Assembly (NCBI GenBank): GCA_023101885.1
Contig: JALPQD010000303.1
Span: forward strand, 248,001-312,000
Reading direction: 5' to 3'
From: Typhlomys cinereus
Lineage: Eukaryota > Chordata > Mammalia > Rodentia > Platacanthomyidae
DNA length: 64,000 bases
In this document: piece after piece, positions 44,976 to 55,660 of the stretch
How the letters are laid out: each line of letters begins with the position of its first letter
Position numbering within the stretch: the first letter of the stretch is position 1
Notes under the pieces: generated by a model
What the model was told of the DNA's origin: nothing
The model's database searches: none
The model's input: the letters and a program-made list of their open reading frames with translations, nothing else
Made by a program: the position numbers and the translations under genes

Positions 44976-46460
44976 TTTTTTTTCTAGTCTCAGGTCCTGG
45001 AAAGTTGTCTGACTAAAAAAGCAACCAATTTGAGGCAGGTCTTCTTCCTAAAAAATGCCTAAATCCTGGATGTTGTGCAGACCTCCTTACTGCAAGGCTG
45101 ATTACTTTCTTCACCTCTAGTTCCCTGGTTTGTTTTAAGTAGGTAATGACATCTTTTACTGTTTGGAATGAGGTGAACTCAGACTACAGTTCTAGCCTCT
45201 GCATTGGGGGTCCTCCTTTTAGTACTCTCCTGAGGCGTGAATGGGGTGTCCCAGGGTGTGCCTATTCTTGGGTTGAATAATTTCCATAACAATCCCAGCT
45301 TTCTGCATAGCTGAATTCCTTCTTCAATACCTTTCCAACTGCAGGTGATTTCTACCTGTGTTATATAGGCTTGCCCTATCCAGTTTCAAAGAGACAGCTC
45401 ATTATTTGGAAAGACTTCTGCTAGATCCACGAGAGTCTGGTGTATACATGGGTTTTTCTATGATGCTGGCTATCTGCTTTAAGTCATTTCCTGTTAAAAA
45501 GACTGTCTCCTCCCTTTCGCTAGAGTTTTAGGAGGTAAGTCCCATCGGAATCCCCCCCCCCTTACTGGAAATCTGCCCTTATTTGCTGCAGATCTAATCT
45601 TGTATATTCCCTAGTTTCTGTTCTCATGTCCTGAGAGGTAGTAGGTGTTTGAAAATTCGGGGCTAAATTCCTATTCATTTGGGGTCTGTTACTTTTGGTA
45701 ACTGATCGCAGTGGAAATGAGAAAAAAGATCTTTCCCTGTCTCACCCTTATCTGGGTGACTATCCCTCCTACTTTCTAAGTCCTGGAGGAAAGGATTATT
45801 TGTATTCCAGGTTTCTACAATCTTTCCTGCCAGTTTCTTTCCATGTTGGTGATGGAGGTCAATATCTCCATCTCGATTGCCTTTGTCGGTATGGCTGGCA
45901 TCTGTGTTTTCGGGTCCTTCTCCAGCAGGGGCTGAAACACATCTGGTCTGGTAAGGGGGAGCTATACATTAGTCTCCTTGAAAGCAGTCCTTCCTTTGTC
46001 ACCTTCCTTATCCTGTCCCATGCTGAAGTTTGTTTTTCCTGCTCTAGCCAGTGCATCTGCCTGAACCAAGGCATTTTGTAGCTAGTTGGTAACAAGGCTT
46101 TCTGCACTCTTTATGAAAATATCATTTATAAGCCTTTCCTGAACTGTAATATTTATAATAGTGGGCTTCTGCCTGATTACAAAACCTTTTGCTCAGAAAA
46201 CCACCCACGCACCACTCAGAGGTGCTCCTATTTCGTACCCGGTCCCTTAATGTCTCTACTACTTGTCCGACTTGGCTATGTGTAGGAGGTACTTCTCTTG
46301 TGATGTTGTTTCCACCTGGTCAAAGCTGGAGTTCTCAACAGGTTGCTCCTGCACCGCTTTAGTCACAATACTTTTCCATGCAGAGTGCAGAGCACTTACT
46401 TGGTTTTTGCTCCCTCGTGGTTTGGGCGTTTTCCCCAGCATTCACGGCCTGTTTTGGGCA
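44976..46460 (-). other. Unresolved decayed sequence, possibly ERV-internal
   Basis: Begins with a T-rich run (44960-44984), as if a minus-strand retrosequence ended here. Minus-strand frames 45859-46107 and 46259-46441 and short pieces near 45100-45330 look protein-like but match nothing I can name with confidence. A C-run lies at 45552-45561. It may be gag of the LTR family to its right, although the strand is opposite to that LTR. Confidence 0.3.
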
Positions 46461-46469
46461 TAAAGGGAA

Positions 46470-46964
46470 AGTATCCTGCTGACTACACCAACTGTGATGA
46501 GCAGCCTCCACCCGTACACTTTCACTATATGGCGTCTAGCAAGAAACAGACACTGGGCGATCCAGTCCCTCATGGCACTCTAGTGCACTAGTCCCATGAG
46601 TCCATTTCCAACTGCCTGCTTCTCATGAATTCTCTGGCACCCTAGCCCCTCGTGGCACTTCAGTGCCATGAGTTCTGTTTCTTGCCTGCTTCTCATGGAG
46701 GCGCCCTAGCCTCTGGTGGTACTCAAGGGGCCATGAGTTCCTTTTCCAGCTGCCTGCTTCTCATGAGGCGCCCTAGCCCCTTGTGCCATGCCATATCTGG
46801 AATTCGTGAGTTCCAACCTTTCTCTTCTCTAATGAACTGTACCTTAATCCTCTACACGTGTTCTGGTTTCAATCTCCGACTCTGGAACACAAGAACCCTG
46901 CAACATTGGGACAGTCGAGACCGTTTCCCTGCAATGAAGGGATTGTCCTGATTATCCCGCAACA
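46470..46964 (+). mobile_element. LTR A of a VNTR-bearing ERV family
   Basis: The 3' boundary is clear: CCCGCAACA at 46956-46964, then a PBS-like TGGTGACCC two bases later. The left edge is uncertain. The end region (GAATTCGTGAGTTCCAACCTTT, then a polyadenylation-like CTAATGAACTG) matches 48540-48613. It carries a 3.5-copy tandem repeat at 46560-46790. Confidence 0.65.
46560..46790 (+). repeat. VNTR inside LTR A, unit about 70 bp
   Basis: Three and a half copies of CCCTAGCCCCT(C/T)GTGGCACT...CATGAGTTC...GCCTGCTTCTCATG. About two copies occur in the related LTR at 48435-48560. Confidence 0.88.
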
Positions 46965-46966
46965 TT

Positions 46967-46984
46967 TGGTGACCCAGATGGGAC
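46967..46984 (+). promoter_or_regulatory. PBS-like site after LTR A
   Basis: TGGTGACCCAGATGGGAC begins 2 bp after the LTR's CA. The first nine bases match a tRNA-Trp-type primer site, but later positions differ, so the primer tRNA is uncertain. An inverted relative, TGGCAACCCAGATGGGAC, lies at about 48004-48021 on the minus strand. Confidence 0.5.
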
Positions 46985-47245
46985 ATATGAAGGGATTCAG
47001 AAAAGAAAGGTAGATTCCAACCAGTCAAGGTGTCTGGAGCAGTTCAGTCCAGCTTCTCTGCTCTCCAAGACAGAGTGTCATGAAATGGATTTCTCTCTCT
47101 CTCACTCTTCCCCTGGAGGATTCACTGATCACTGAAATCTGTGTCTGGGTTTGAGGCTCATAAGAAGTCTGGACTTACTCTAAAAAGAGGCTTAAAGAAC
47201 TCTCGGTGACCAAGTTGGATGTTCCAGGCCATAAATCCTACAGCA
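46985..47245. other. Short ERV leader-like remnant
   Basis: Follows the PBS-like site; no coding blocks recognised. Confidence 0.35.
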
Positions 47246-47910
47246 CCACATCAAACCACATCCAAAAAGAATGAAACAAATTTTTCTTATTACTGAAAAT
47301 AACAAACCATAATTCAGAGCACCAAAGACCCTATTATGTTCACCCAGAACCACACCAGCCAAATCTCTCCCCATCCTAAAGCTCAGGGAACTTTGCGGAA
47401 GAGGAGGCGGCAAGATTGTAAGAGCCTAAAGATGAGAGGACCAGCGATATGTGATATACTCCTCTCAAGTCTGGGCGGAGGTAACCAGGATACTGCTACA
47501 AAGTGATTGGACCTTGCCTGACCTGTGTAATGGCTGACATGTCAACAGTCCCCAAAAGTCTAGCATGGATCACGGGAGAGAAGGGTTCAGGCAGTAAGAT
47601 CCTTAAAGACAAGTGGTTAACAGACATAATAGAGTTCCCATAATAGAGAGCCCAAGAAGGGGCCCCTAAGGTACGCCACCTCACTAGTATAGCTGACTCA
47701 AAGGGAAATTCAGTGCCCATATAAAGAGATGTTCTGGAGAATGGGAAGGAACAGGCAGGAAACACCAAGAGAAGAAAAGGGAAGGAAGGGGGAAGGAGAG
47801 CGGAATGGGGAGACAACAGGGGCAAATGAGGGGGAAAAGGGGAATACCTGTTGAGCTTGTATAACTAGGCAAAAAATAATATAAAAATAAATAAATATTT
47901 TATTTTTGAG
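47246..47910 (+). mobile_element. L1 3' UTR fragment, plus strand
   Basis: The complement of the 39590-39760 L1 3' UTR (GAGGCGGCAAGATTGTAAGAGC and CATAATTCAGAGCACC). It includes a purine-rich GGGAAGGAAGGGGGAAGG tract and ends in an A/T-rich tail (AATAATATAAAAATAAATAAA) at about 47875-47900. ORF2 sequence is absent, so it is heavily 5'-truncated. Confidence 0.82.
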
Positions 47911-47999
47911 GAGTAGGGGAAACTTTTAGAAGTTGGTTTGTTCTCTCTACCATGACGGCTTGACCTCACATTGTTGCAGGAACAGCCTCTCCTCTGTTT

Positions 48000-48613
48000 A
48001 AATGTCCCATCTGGGTTGCCAAATGATACAGGATGTCCCTGTTCAGAGGCCAAATGTTGAAGGGTTCTTTTGTTCTGGAGTCAAAGATATCTTCACCTAC
48101 AGAGCCATCTTGAGCAGGATCAGAGCAGCTATGGTGGGATGGGTCTCTCAAGGTCTTTGAAGGTCTTGGGAATTCCTGAAGGTCATCCCCACTGCTGGAA
48201 TCACCCTGAAGGAACACCCCTGCTGAGGAACTGACTCCAATCCTCCCAGAGATAAGATGGCCAACTTCCTATGAGGATTACGGAGATGAGCTCTCCATAT
48301 CAAACAACTTGACCTCTAGCCCACGTGGGCCCTAGAGCAATTAACTCCCCAATGGGAGTTAATCAATGGGAAAAAGCCAGTTTCTCTAGGCTTGCCTAAG
48401 TGTATAAATATGTCTGGCCTTGGCAGCCATCTTTGGTGCTCTAGCCCCTCATGGCACCCTACTGACATGAGTCCGTTTCTTGTTCCTTGTTCCTCATGGA
48501 TTCCATGCCTAGGGTTCATGAGTTCTCTGGAGCCCTAGCCCCCCATGTCACTCCATATCTGGAGTCCATGAGTTCCAGCCTTCCTCTCCTCTAATAAACT
48601 CTACCTTAATCCT
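48000..48613 (+). mobile_element. LTR B, related to LTR A
   Basis: TATA-like GTATAAATATG at 48401, the tandem CTAGCCCCTCATGGCAC...CATGAGTCC blocks at 48435-48560, and AATAAACTCTACCTTAATCC at 48594-48613 matching the end of LTR A. The 5' edge is unclear: an inverted PBS-like site sits at 48002-48025, suggesting a rearranged head-to-head junction. Confidence 0.6.
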
Positions 48614-48620
48614 AAAAAAA

Positions 48621-48714
<94 letters not shown>

Positions 48715-48783
48715 CAGAGAAACAGAGAAACAGAGAAACAGAGAAACAGAGAAACAGAGAAACAGAGAAACAGAGAAACAAAG

Positions 48784-48816
<33 letters not shown>
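48614..48816. repeat. Compound purine microsatellite: (GAAA)n, GAAACAAA, (GAAACA)n, (GA)n
   Basis: About 200 bp with four stepwise repeat types. GAAAG/A tetramers come first, then GAAACAAAGAAA, then GAGAAACA hexa/octamers and finally a GA run. The whole plus strand is purine except for regularly spaced C. Frames across it are artefacts. Confidence 0.95.
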
Positions 48817-49730
48817 CGGGACCTCTCTTACCAGTTCCAAGGTTCCCAGGGAGACACGTTCCTGGGTTCACACCTAGGAGGCTCCGGAGGCTGCCACCTT
48901 CCCCAGGATTCCTCAGTGGTCAGAGCCAGGGGTGCTGGATGCTCAACAGTCACTATCCAGGATGGCCCTCAGAGTACTTTGCCGAGTCAGGCATCAACTC
49001 TCTGGTAGGTGTATAGACCTGGTGTCCCGACTCTACAGGCTGTTATGTCTCCCTACCAAACTGTCTTGTGTGGCCCAAGCCTGCTACTTAAGTACCAGCT
49101 TTATTGCTTATGGTTCAATACCACCTAGAAGGGGGGGGATTCCATACAGGTCATCAACCAATGTTTCAAATAGATTAGCACACCACACGCCACTGCACTT
49201 GTGGGCACACAGGCCCATTCTGTCATTCACATTCTTATCTTTTCACAACACACTTGCTTGGGCTCACAGGCCCCTCACTTGTTCACTCATCTGCTTCAAT
49301 ATTCAAACTTAAACACCCCAAACTTGGGCTCCCAGACCCTGTACTTATTATTCATCTATTTCTAATGCTTCAAATTCCATCATAGATGTTCCTATGCTAC
49401 TTGAGTCCATACTACTGTCTTCATCCTGTTCTACAGAGTATACATTCCATCTGACAAAGAAAAGGCAGAAGTGACATCTACTGTTGGGTGGGACCAGACA
49501 TGATGTCTCCAGGTAGAGTGAAAAACAGGCATGACTCTTAGTTGCTAAAATGAATGTCTCAAGTCAGAGTTACCTGTTACTGTAAATGTGCATTATCTTG
49601 TGATCCATGCATTAACACATCTCAAATGCATTGAGAAGGAACTGTATGGGGGAATTTTAACTTGCCAGTTCTGAGAAGAACAAAATAGATCTAAGAACAG
49701 ACAGGAGGTAAACTCAACTCCTTGAGGTAG
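48817..49730. other. Unassigned; possible minus-strand LTR near 48830-49300
   Basis: A minus-strand AATAAAGCTGGTAC at about 49098-49111 resembles the polyadenylation region of the provirus LTR, but no boundaries or TSD were found. The remainder is featureless. Confidence 0.3.
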
Positions 49731-50930
49731 GAAGTTGCCTGCCATTGTCTATGCAGACAAGAGGCAAAAACTCAACTTCCAGACACAGGAATCCACCAAA
49801 AACATGTCCATTTCAGATGCTAAAGTGTCATTCTCTAGAGAGCAGGCTTTAGGCCTGATGACCCCCACAACATCCATACTCCCAGAGCCATATGTGGCAA
49901 GAAGTCAGACCCTGATTGAGGGGTGTGGAACAACATGGTCCACCAGAATCAGCTGCCCTTCCTGAGCTAGCTGGTAGCTGTCCTCCTCCTCCTAGTAAAA
50001 CTTAGGAGTGGAGGGAGGGCAGAGCCTGTCCAAACTAGGCTCCAGCACCAGACCACACATGTTGGTCTCCTGGCCAAGATCATACCTGTACTGACCCCAC
50101 AGTGTCTCTTCAGTCTGCTATTTTCCCCCATGATTTTTCATGCCTGAGACATCATGCACCCTAGACAGATGCACCGGGCCACACTCCAGTACAAGTGAGG
50201 GCTGCCTCATCTCTCTGCCCAGAACACCCAGTCACAGCCCACCTTCCTTGACACAAGTGAGGGCTGACTCACTTCTTCTGTCCAACCACAGCCTGCCCCA
50301 GACGGCTATCTTGGCATAAGTGAGGGCTGACCCACCCTGCCCCAGCCCACCTGCCTTGGTAGTTCCCAACTTCTTTCTCTGAAACATCCACACCAGAAAG
50401 CCAGCACTAGACATTCCAAAGCTGGACCCCAGTTTTGTCTTTGCTGTTTTAGGTCTGGGGACGTGGTTATTTTTTTCTAGACCATTGAGGAATCAAAGTT
50501 CAGGGCTGCAAAGCACCTCAGGTGTTTACTGAGATCTTGATTCCCCAATAGCACTTGAGTAGGAGGGCCTAAGAAGTACTTGAACGCATATGCACTGGGG
50601 AGCTCACCCCTCTATATAATGGGTCTGAGCACAAGTTCGCCCAGGCAATAGCTATCAGTGACTCTGATTCCCTCCCAACCCTTCCCCTCCATCCAAAGCG
50701 ACATTCACACTCTGGTGCCTCACCAAAGTACCAAATGAAGTCAAGTGCCAAGTGATAGGAAAACTGGCGATTAGATTGCTTATGCTTCTCTTTTTTGCTT
50801 CGTGAAACATCAGTTATTTCAATTCTGACTTTCTCATAGAACAGGTCATAGCATGCAGGGGAATAAAGAATTTATCAGTCTCCTATTCAGCTCATTCCTA
50901 TAACACTGAGGGAATATCTTACCGCCCCGA
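49731..50930. other. No gene seen; short tandem repeat
   Basis: Contains three copies of a 60-70 bp unit at 50185-50360 anchored on (A/T)AAGTGAGGGCTG(A/C)C. No other feature recognised. Confidence 0.5.
50185..50360 (+). repeat. Three-copy tandem repeat, unit 60-70 bp
   Basis: AAGTGAGGGCTG occurs at about 50195, 50262 and 50319, each followed by CCTCA/CTCAC/CCCACC and a CCACAGCC(T/C)-type block. Confidence 0.78.
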
Positions 50931-51180
50931 GGTACATGACCCACTGCACACTCCAACTCATCCAGCTGTTCATATTACAGGACAGAGTGTATGCTCCATC
51001 TCATCTAGGCACACTACACCATCTACTTTGCACTCCATATCATTCAGGTGTTCACACTACATGATCCCTGTGAGCTTCCACCTCACCCAGGCCCTCACAA
51101 TATAAGACTCACTGCATGTGACATTACATAAACCCTCTGTGTTCCACCAGCAAACTATTGTCAAGGTTCATTCAGTGCAA
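50931..51180 (+). repeat. Degenerate minisatellite, unit about 45-50 bp
   Basis: Repeated CCACTGCACACTCCA, CTCATCCAGCTGTTCA, CATTCAGGTGTTCACACTACA and CACCCAGGCCCTCACAATATA blocks, four to five diverged copies. Confidence 0.65.
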
Positions 51181-51369
51181 ACCTGAGCAAGATGTTCCTG
51201 GCCTTTGTAGCCCAGGCCTCTACTGTTCACAGCATCTTGGGGTATGACCTAGACAAGAAAGTAGTCCTAGTTTCAGCAGAAGCGTTGGGACAGAGGTAGG
51301 TCTTTGGAGTTTAGGTTCCCCATGACTCCAACACTAATCACCAGGTTGATGGACAAATGATGGTTTTTG

Positions 51370-51700
51370 TGAAGGTTTGAAATGTGTCCCCCACAGTCTC
51401 ATGTGTTTGGGAAGGTCATGGTACCTTGAGAGGTGGAGCCTTGCTGGAGAAAGCAGTTAGTCAGTAACAAGGGGTGGGCCTTGAGGTGTATCAATTCCAT
51501 CCTAACTCCGGGATAAGTCTGCCTTTGCGGCAAGCAGACATCAAGCTCTCAGCCTCCAAGATGTGAGACATAGCCTCCTCCAGCTTGGGCTATCCAGTCA
51601 TAAGAAACTGTATGTCCCCTTTGGAACCATGAGCTGAATAAATCTCCCTTTCTCCCCTAAGTTTATTAACTTTGAGTGCTCTCTTTTGTAGCAATAGTTA
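51370..51700 (+). repeat. URR1-like DNA transposon copy 2
   Basis: Matches 22885-23250 block for block, including AGAGGTGGAGCCTTGCTGGAG, GTCTGCCTTTGCGGCAAGCAG-like and GAATAAATCTCCCTTTCT. Confidence 0.7.
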
Positions 51701-51817
51701 CGAGTAACTTTACAGTTCGTTTAGGACTCAGTCTCCTGTACTCTAAGATGAGCAGACAATAGCCTCTGTCCCAGCGTGTCATATATATACCAACACGATG
51801 TCATTCATCAGGCCATT

Positions 51818-51965
51818 CTGACCTCCACCATCACCATTGTCAGCATATTAATCAACACTGTCACCACCCAGCTTCATCACCACCACCCTCATCACAATCA
51901 ACATCATCACAGTCACCTTCATCACTACTCTCACCATCAGCATCATCACTACTGTCACCATTGTT
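51818..51965 (+). repeat. Degenerate (CAT/CAC)n triplet repeat
   Basis: A run of ATC/ACC triplets such as CATCACCACCACCCTCATCAC. On the plus strand one frame reads His-rich, an artefact of the repeat. Confidence 0.9.
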
Positions 51966-53160
51966 ACAACCCTAACAGCACTGGTGCCCACCAAACTTTG
52001 CCCCACTGTGCTCTTAACTCCTTCCTGATAACAATATGACCTTAGCCCCTCTCTCTTTCTTTCTCTCTTTCTAATAAAGTCTCTCAGTTATTAATTTTAA
52101 CTTTTGTTCTATGGTGGATGACTGGATGATCTCCAAATCCATAACACTGTAATGCTGAGATACAACCTGGTCCACAGGAACCACAGTTGTATCAATTCTG
52201 TGAACTCATACTGAAAAAGCCCCTTTCTAGGCAGCCAAAACTTTCAAAGAGAGAAAACCTGCTTCATCTTAGGCTTTCTTTCTCTAAAGAGTCTGGGTTT
52301 CACAAAATGGAATCTCAATGGGATGATACTCATCTATCTCATTATTCCAGTGTTTAATTACTTCACTAGCTACAGCTCCTCTATTGTCTGCCTTTTCATC
52401 ATTCAAAATGTCAAGGCTGCTAACAAAGCTCTCCTCTACAAAACAAACCAGTCCAATGTCAAGGCTGCTAACAAAGCTCTCCTCTACAAAACAAACCAGT
52501 CCATTATCTTTAAGTTCAGTTTTATTAAAGTCCTTGTTTATCACAAGCTGGGCCTAAACAACTTATACTTCTCTTGACATTACTATTTCCAAGCAGCTTA
52601 CAAAGCTCTGCTCAGCCGTTATTGTAGCCCACACACTCAAAGTCTTCAAACATTTCTCCAAGAAAACTTCAACATCCACAAAGACCACATAACCATATTT
52701 GTCAGCAACCCCCCACTTTTCCAGTACCAGTTTCCAGTCCAGTTTGTCTTCATATAGAGGATAAATGCATGACTAAACAACTTAAGGGAACAGAGGGTTC
52801 TATTTTTGCTTATGGTTCTGGTTACAGTTCCTAGTCCACTTGGCAGGAAATTCACACCAACACTAGAAGGCGAGAGAACTGGCCACACGAATTTCACAGA
52901 AATTGCTGAGAGAGGGGCAAACTTCCTCACATGCCCGGCAGCACATCTTTAGTTTGCCTAAAGTGTGCAAAACTAATGAGCCAGCTCTCACCATCTTGGT
53001 CCCCTACCCAGGGAATGGTCCCACCCAACATGGACTGGGTCTTCCTGGACCAGCAGATAATCTCCCACAGGATTCTCAGGGCTAGCCTCCAGGCAAGTTC
53101 TTCACATATGCAGCCAAAGCCTCAGCCTCCATTGGAAAGTTGGCCTCTGTAATTAAATGC
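51966..53160. other. No gene seen; unclassified repeat-like DNA
   Basis: Contains a TCTCTCTTTCTTTCTC patch at 52050-52070 and a perfect 48-bp tandem duplication (52407-52502). The TTCCAGTACCAGTTTCCAG to CAGGAAATTC region (52720-52850) is reminiscent of rodent hAT-type repeats. The minus frame 52284-52544 is protein-like in tone but unassigned. Confidence 0.35.
52407..52502. repeat. Perfect 48-bp tandem duplication
   Basis: 52407-52454 and 52455-52502 are identical, starting AATGTCAAGGCTGCTAAC. The 48-bp unit keeps reading frames open on both strands, adding 16 codons in each. Identity implies a recent event. Confidence 0.97.
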
Positions 53161-53174
53161 CTTCTAAAAAAAGT

Positions 53175-53400
53175 GCTGGTTTAGGGGCAGGAAAAATGTT
53201 TTAGCAGGTAAATGCAGTTGGGTAAACCTAAGGACCTGAGATTGATTCCTAGATCCCAATGGAAAAGGATAAAACTGACTCTTCAAATTGTCCTCCGAAC
53301 TCGTCACAAGTGCCTGGGTATGTGTCCACCTGATATGCACATGAGTATTCATACAGGTAAATATTAACAATTAAACACCAATGAATTTGTAACTATAATG
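53175..53400 (+). mobile_element. Diverged B2/B3-like SINE
   Basis: GGGGCAGGAAAAATGTTTTAGCAGG head, GGACCTGAGATTGATTCCTAG box B, CAAATTGTCCTCCGAAC and an AT-rich tail. Confidence 0.6.
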
Positions 53401-54649
53401 TGCTTATTTGAATATTGGCAATGTATTCAGCATTGAGTTGTGGCTTGGAAGCTACATGGACCCATGGGCTTTACAGATACAAGATCCAGCCAAGCACTTC
53501 TGCTCTTTTCTGGAGACATGGGCCAGGGCACACACTGCCACTGAAAGACCCTAACAAAAGATCTTCCTTGGCAAAGTGAAGCAACAGCCCTCCACTTAAC
53601 AAGACTCAGGATTAGTTCACTTCCATGAAGCATTTGTATGGATCCTCAGGTCAAAAAAAAAAAAAAGCAAAACAACCCCCCAAAAAACCCACTCAATAAA
53701 TGGCATCCAGTACACTATTTCTCAAGAATGTACACTGTATTGAGAAGATGTAAACTTTGGATGTGAAGTCTAAATACCTGAATTCCACAGCCACCCACAG
53801 GAAGGTGATAGGAGGAAGCGCCATCTTGGGACCCTTTCCTTTAATGCTGATCTTCTCAGCAGTTCGTCAGGTTGTTGTGCTGCTTCTGGTTCCTGTGTTG
53901 GTTCAGATAGTCTGTCGAGGCGCCTTATAGCTGTGCCAAACCCAGAACTGGTGAATGAGCGACTCCTCTAGAAACAGGCGAAGGGAACGGGCAATAAATA
54001 GTTACCAACAAAGCCAGCAGCATGCGATGGGGGCGGGGTCTATGAGGGGGGCGGGGCCAGTGCAGAGGGCCCCAAAGGGGGAGGGAAAGGTATAGAGGAG
54101 TCTGGGGATGGTTTCCTAGTGATCAAGCCCCAATGCCTATGCCTTAGGGCAGAACATTTAGTGGTAGTGATTATAATCACATACACCTGATGCATACAAC
54201 AATAAAAATCATAAAAACAAAGTAGACTGTCTGCATACATTTAACCTGTTGTTTGCTGTTCTGGAAATCCAACCCTTTAATATCTACTTGAAAACAGCAC
54301 TTTATACATGTGTGTATGTATGTTTGGTTGTGCATATACGTACATGTTCATACAAATACATACATATCTATTCATGGGGATATGCCCGGTTGAGTCCATA
54401 GTTTGGCCATTGTGAACCTTGTTGAAATAGCACTGATCTTGCACTACTTCTGTCATATACTCATTCAATTTCCCTTAGTAGATACTCAGGCAGGGAGGGT
54501 GAAATTTATGATCTTTGTGAGTTTCAGTTCTTTGAGCAATATGGGTGCTGATTTCCACGGTCACTGAACTGGTTTACATCACTTCCTCAGCTCACAATGG
54601 TTCCTTTTCCTCCTGTAACAGTAAAAAAGTAAGATAAGATAAGAAAAAA
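53401..54649. other. No gene seen; GC-box cluster near 54030
   Basis: GGGGGCGGGGTC and GGGGGGCGGGGCC (Sp1-type GC boxes) lie at about 54028-54057 within a modestly CpG-richer patch (53870-54090). A short A-run occurs at 53653-53666. No exon recognised. Confidence 0.4.
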
Positions 54650-55134
54650 CTTGTAACAAGGAGACTCCCTTAACAAGGCCTCATAGAAATGGAAATTTAC
54701 TGACCAGCATGAACAGATGTAAAAGCCTCAGAAAAAAAGATAAAAGTCTCCCTAAAGATTTCATGGTCCCCCTTATGATAATAAGTTTGAGACATGTCAT
54801 GGAACACCCCTTATGATAACGTGTATGTAAAAATAATCATTGCTCTTAAGTGTGTTTGCTGCTAACGACTAAATTGGCTTTGGTGATGCTGCTTGCGTCC
54901 TGCTTAGCCTCCCCTCCACACACCTGCTATGACTCCACTAACTTCATGACAAATGTGCCAGGTTGTACCCTGGAATGTAGCTGCTGTCTTTAAAAGTCTC
55001 CTTCCCTGACTCTTCAAAGCCTCACATCTTTATGCTGATGTGGGGACCTGATCAACTCCCATGAAGCCTCTCCATTTGTTAAAGCTTACTCAGAGTCTGA
55101 GTGGCAAATTCCTGAGTGACGGGACCCCTATTAC
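54650..55134 (+). mobile_element. Solo LTR, ERV1-like
   Basis: Starts TGTAACAAGGAGACTCCC and ends GGGACCCCTATTACA. A TTTAAAAG box lies near 54992, followed by an R/U5-like GATGTGGGGACCTGATC stretch. No clear TSD, so the boundaries are approximate. Confidence 0.6.
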
Positions 55135-55299
55135 ACTCCTTCATCTTCACTGTATATTATCACAGTCTCTTGGCACAAAGTTTCTGTAGGCAACATTGTA
55201 TTATTAACACACTCGCATAGACACACACATGCATGCATGCAAATCATGTTGGTGGAGTAGAGGATGGGGGGCATGCATGGCAGGATGAGAAAGAAGAGG

Positions 55300-55660
55300 A
55301 AGCTGTGGTGGTCGATGAAGCACTTGCCACATGAGCATGGGGATGTGAGTTCAACCCTAGAACACACAAAGCTAGCAAGGTAGAAACCATCTGTTATCCC
55401 AACATTCCTCTGGCAAGATGTTCAGTGGACAGAGGAGATCCTCATGTCCATGTCCATAGGCCACCTAGTGGGGCAGAAAGCTGCAAGCCACAAGAGATAA
55501 GGAAAATGGTACCTGCCCACAGCAAAGCTCAAAAAGCCTCTCTCCATCACTGAGCGGAAGGGCCCAGGCTGTCCTGTTTGGTACCTCCTGTGTGGACAGC
55601 ATGTGCGATCTAGAATGCTCTTAAGAGCAACTGGGAAATTTGATGGCATCTTCTAGAAAA
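55300..55660 (+). repeat. Possible diverged B3-like SINE
   Basis: AAGCACTTGCCACATGAGCATG, GTGAGTTCAACCCTAGAAC and ATCTGTTATCCCAACATTCC resemble a B3 head and body. The head lacks the usual GGGCTGGAGA start. Confidence 0.4.

Noticed and set aside
48548..48871. Hydrophobic FLSLFLCFSVS-type protein on the minus strand
   Set aside because: Direct translation of the purine microsatellite.
51776..52039. His-rich 87-codon protein
   Set aside because: Arises from the degenerate CAT/CAC triplet repeat.
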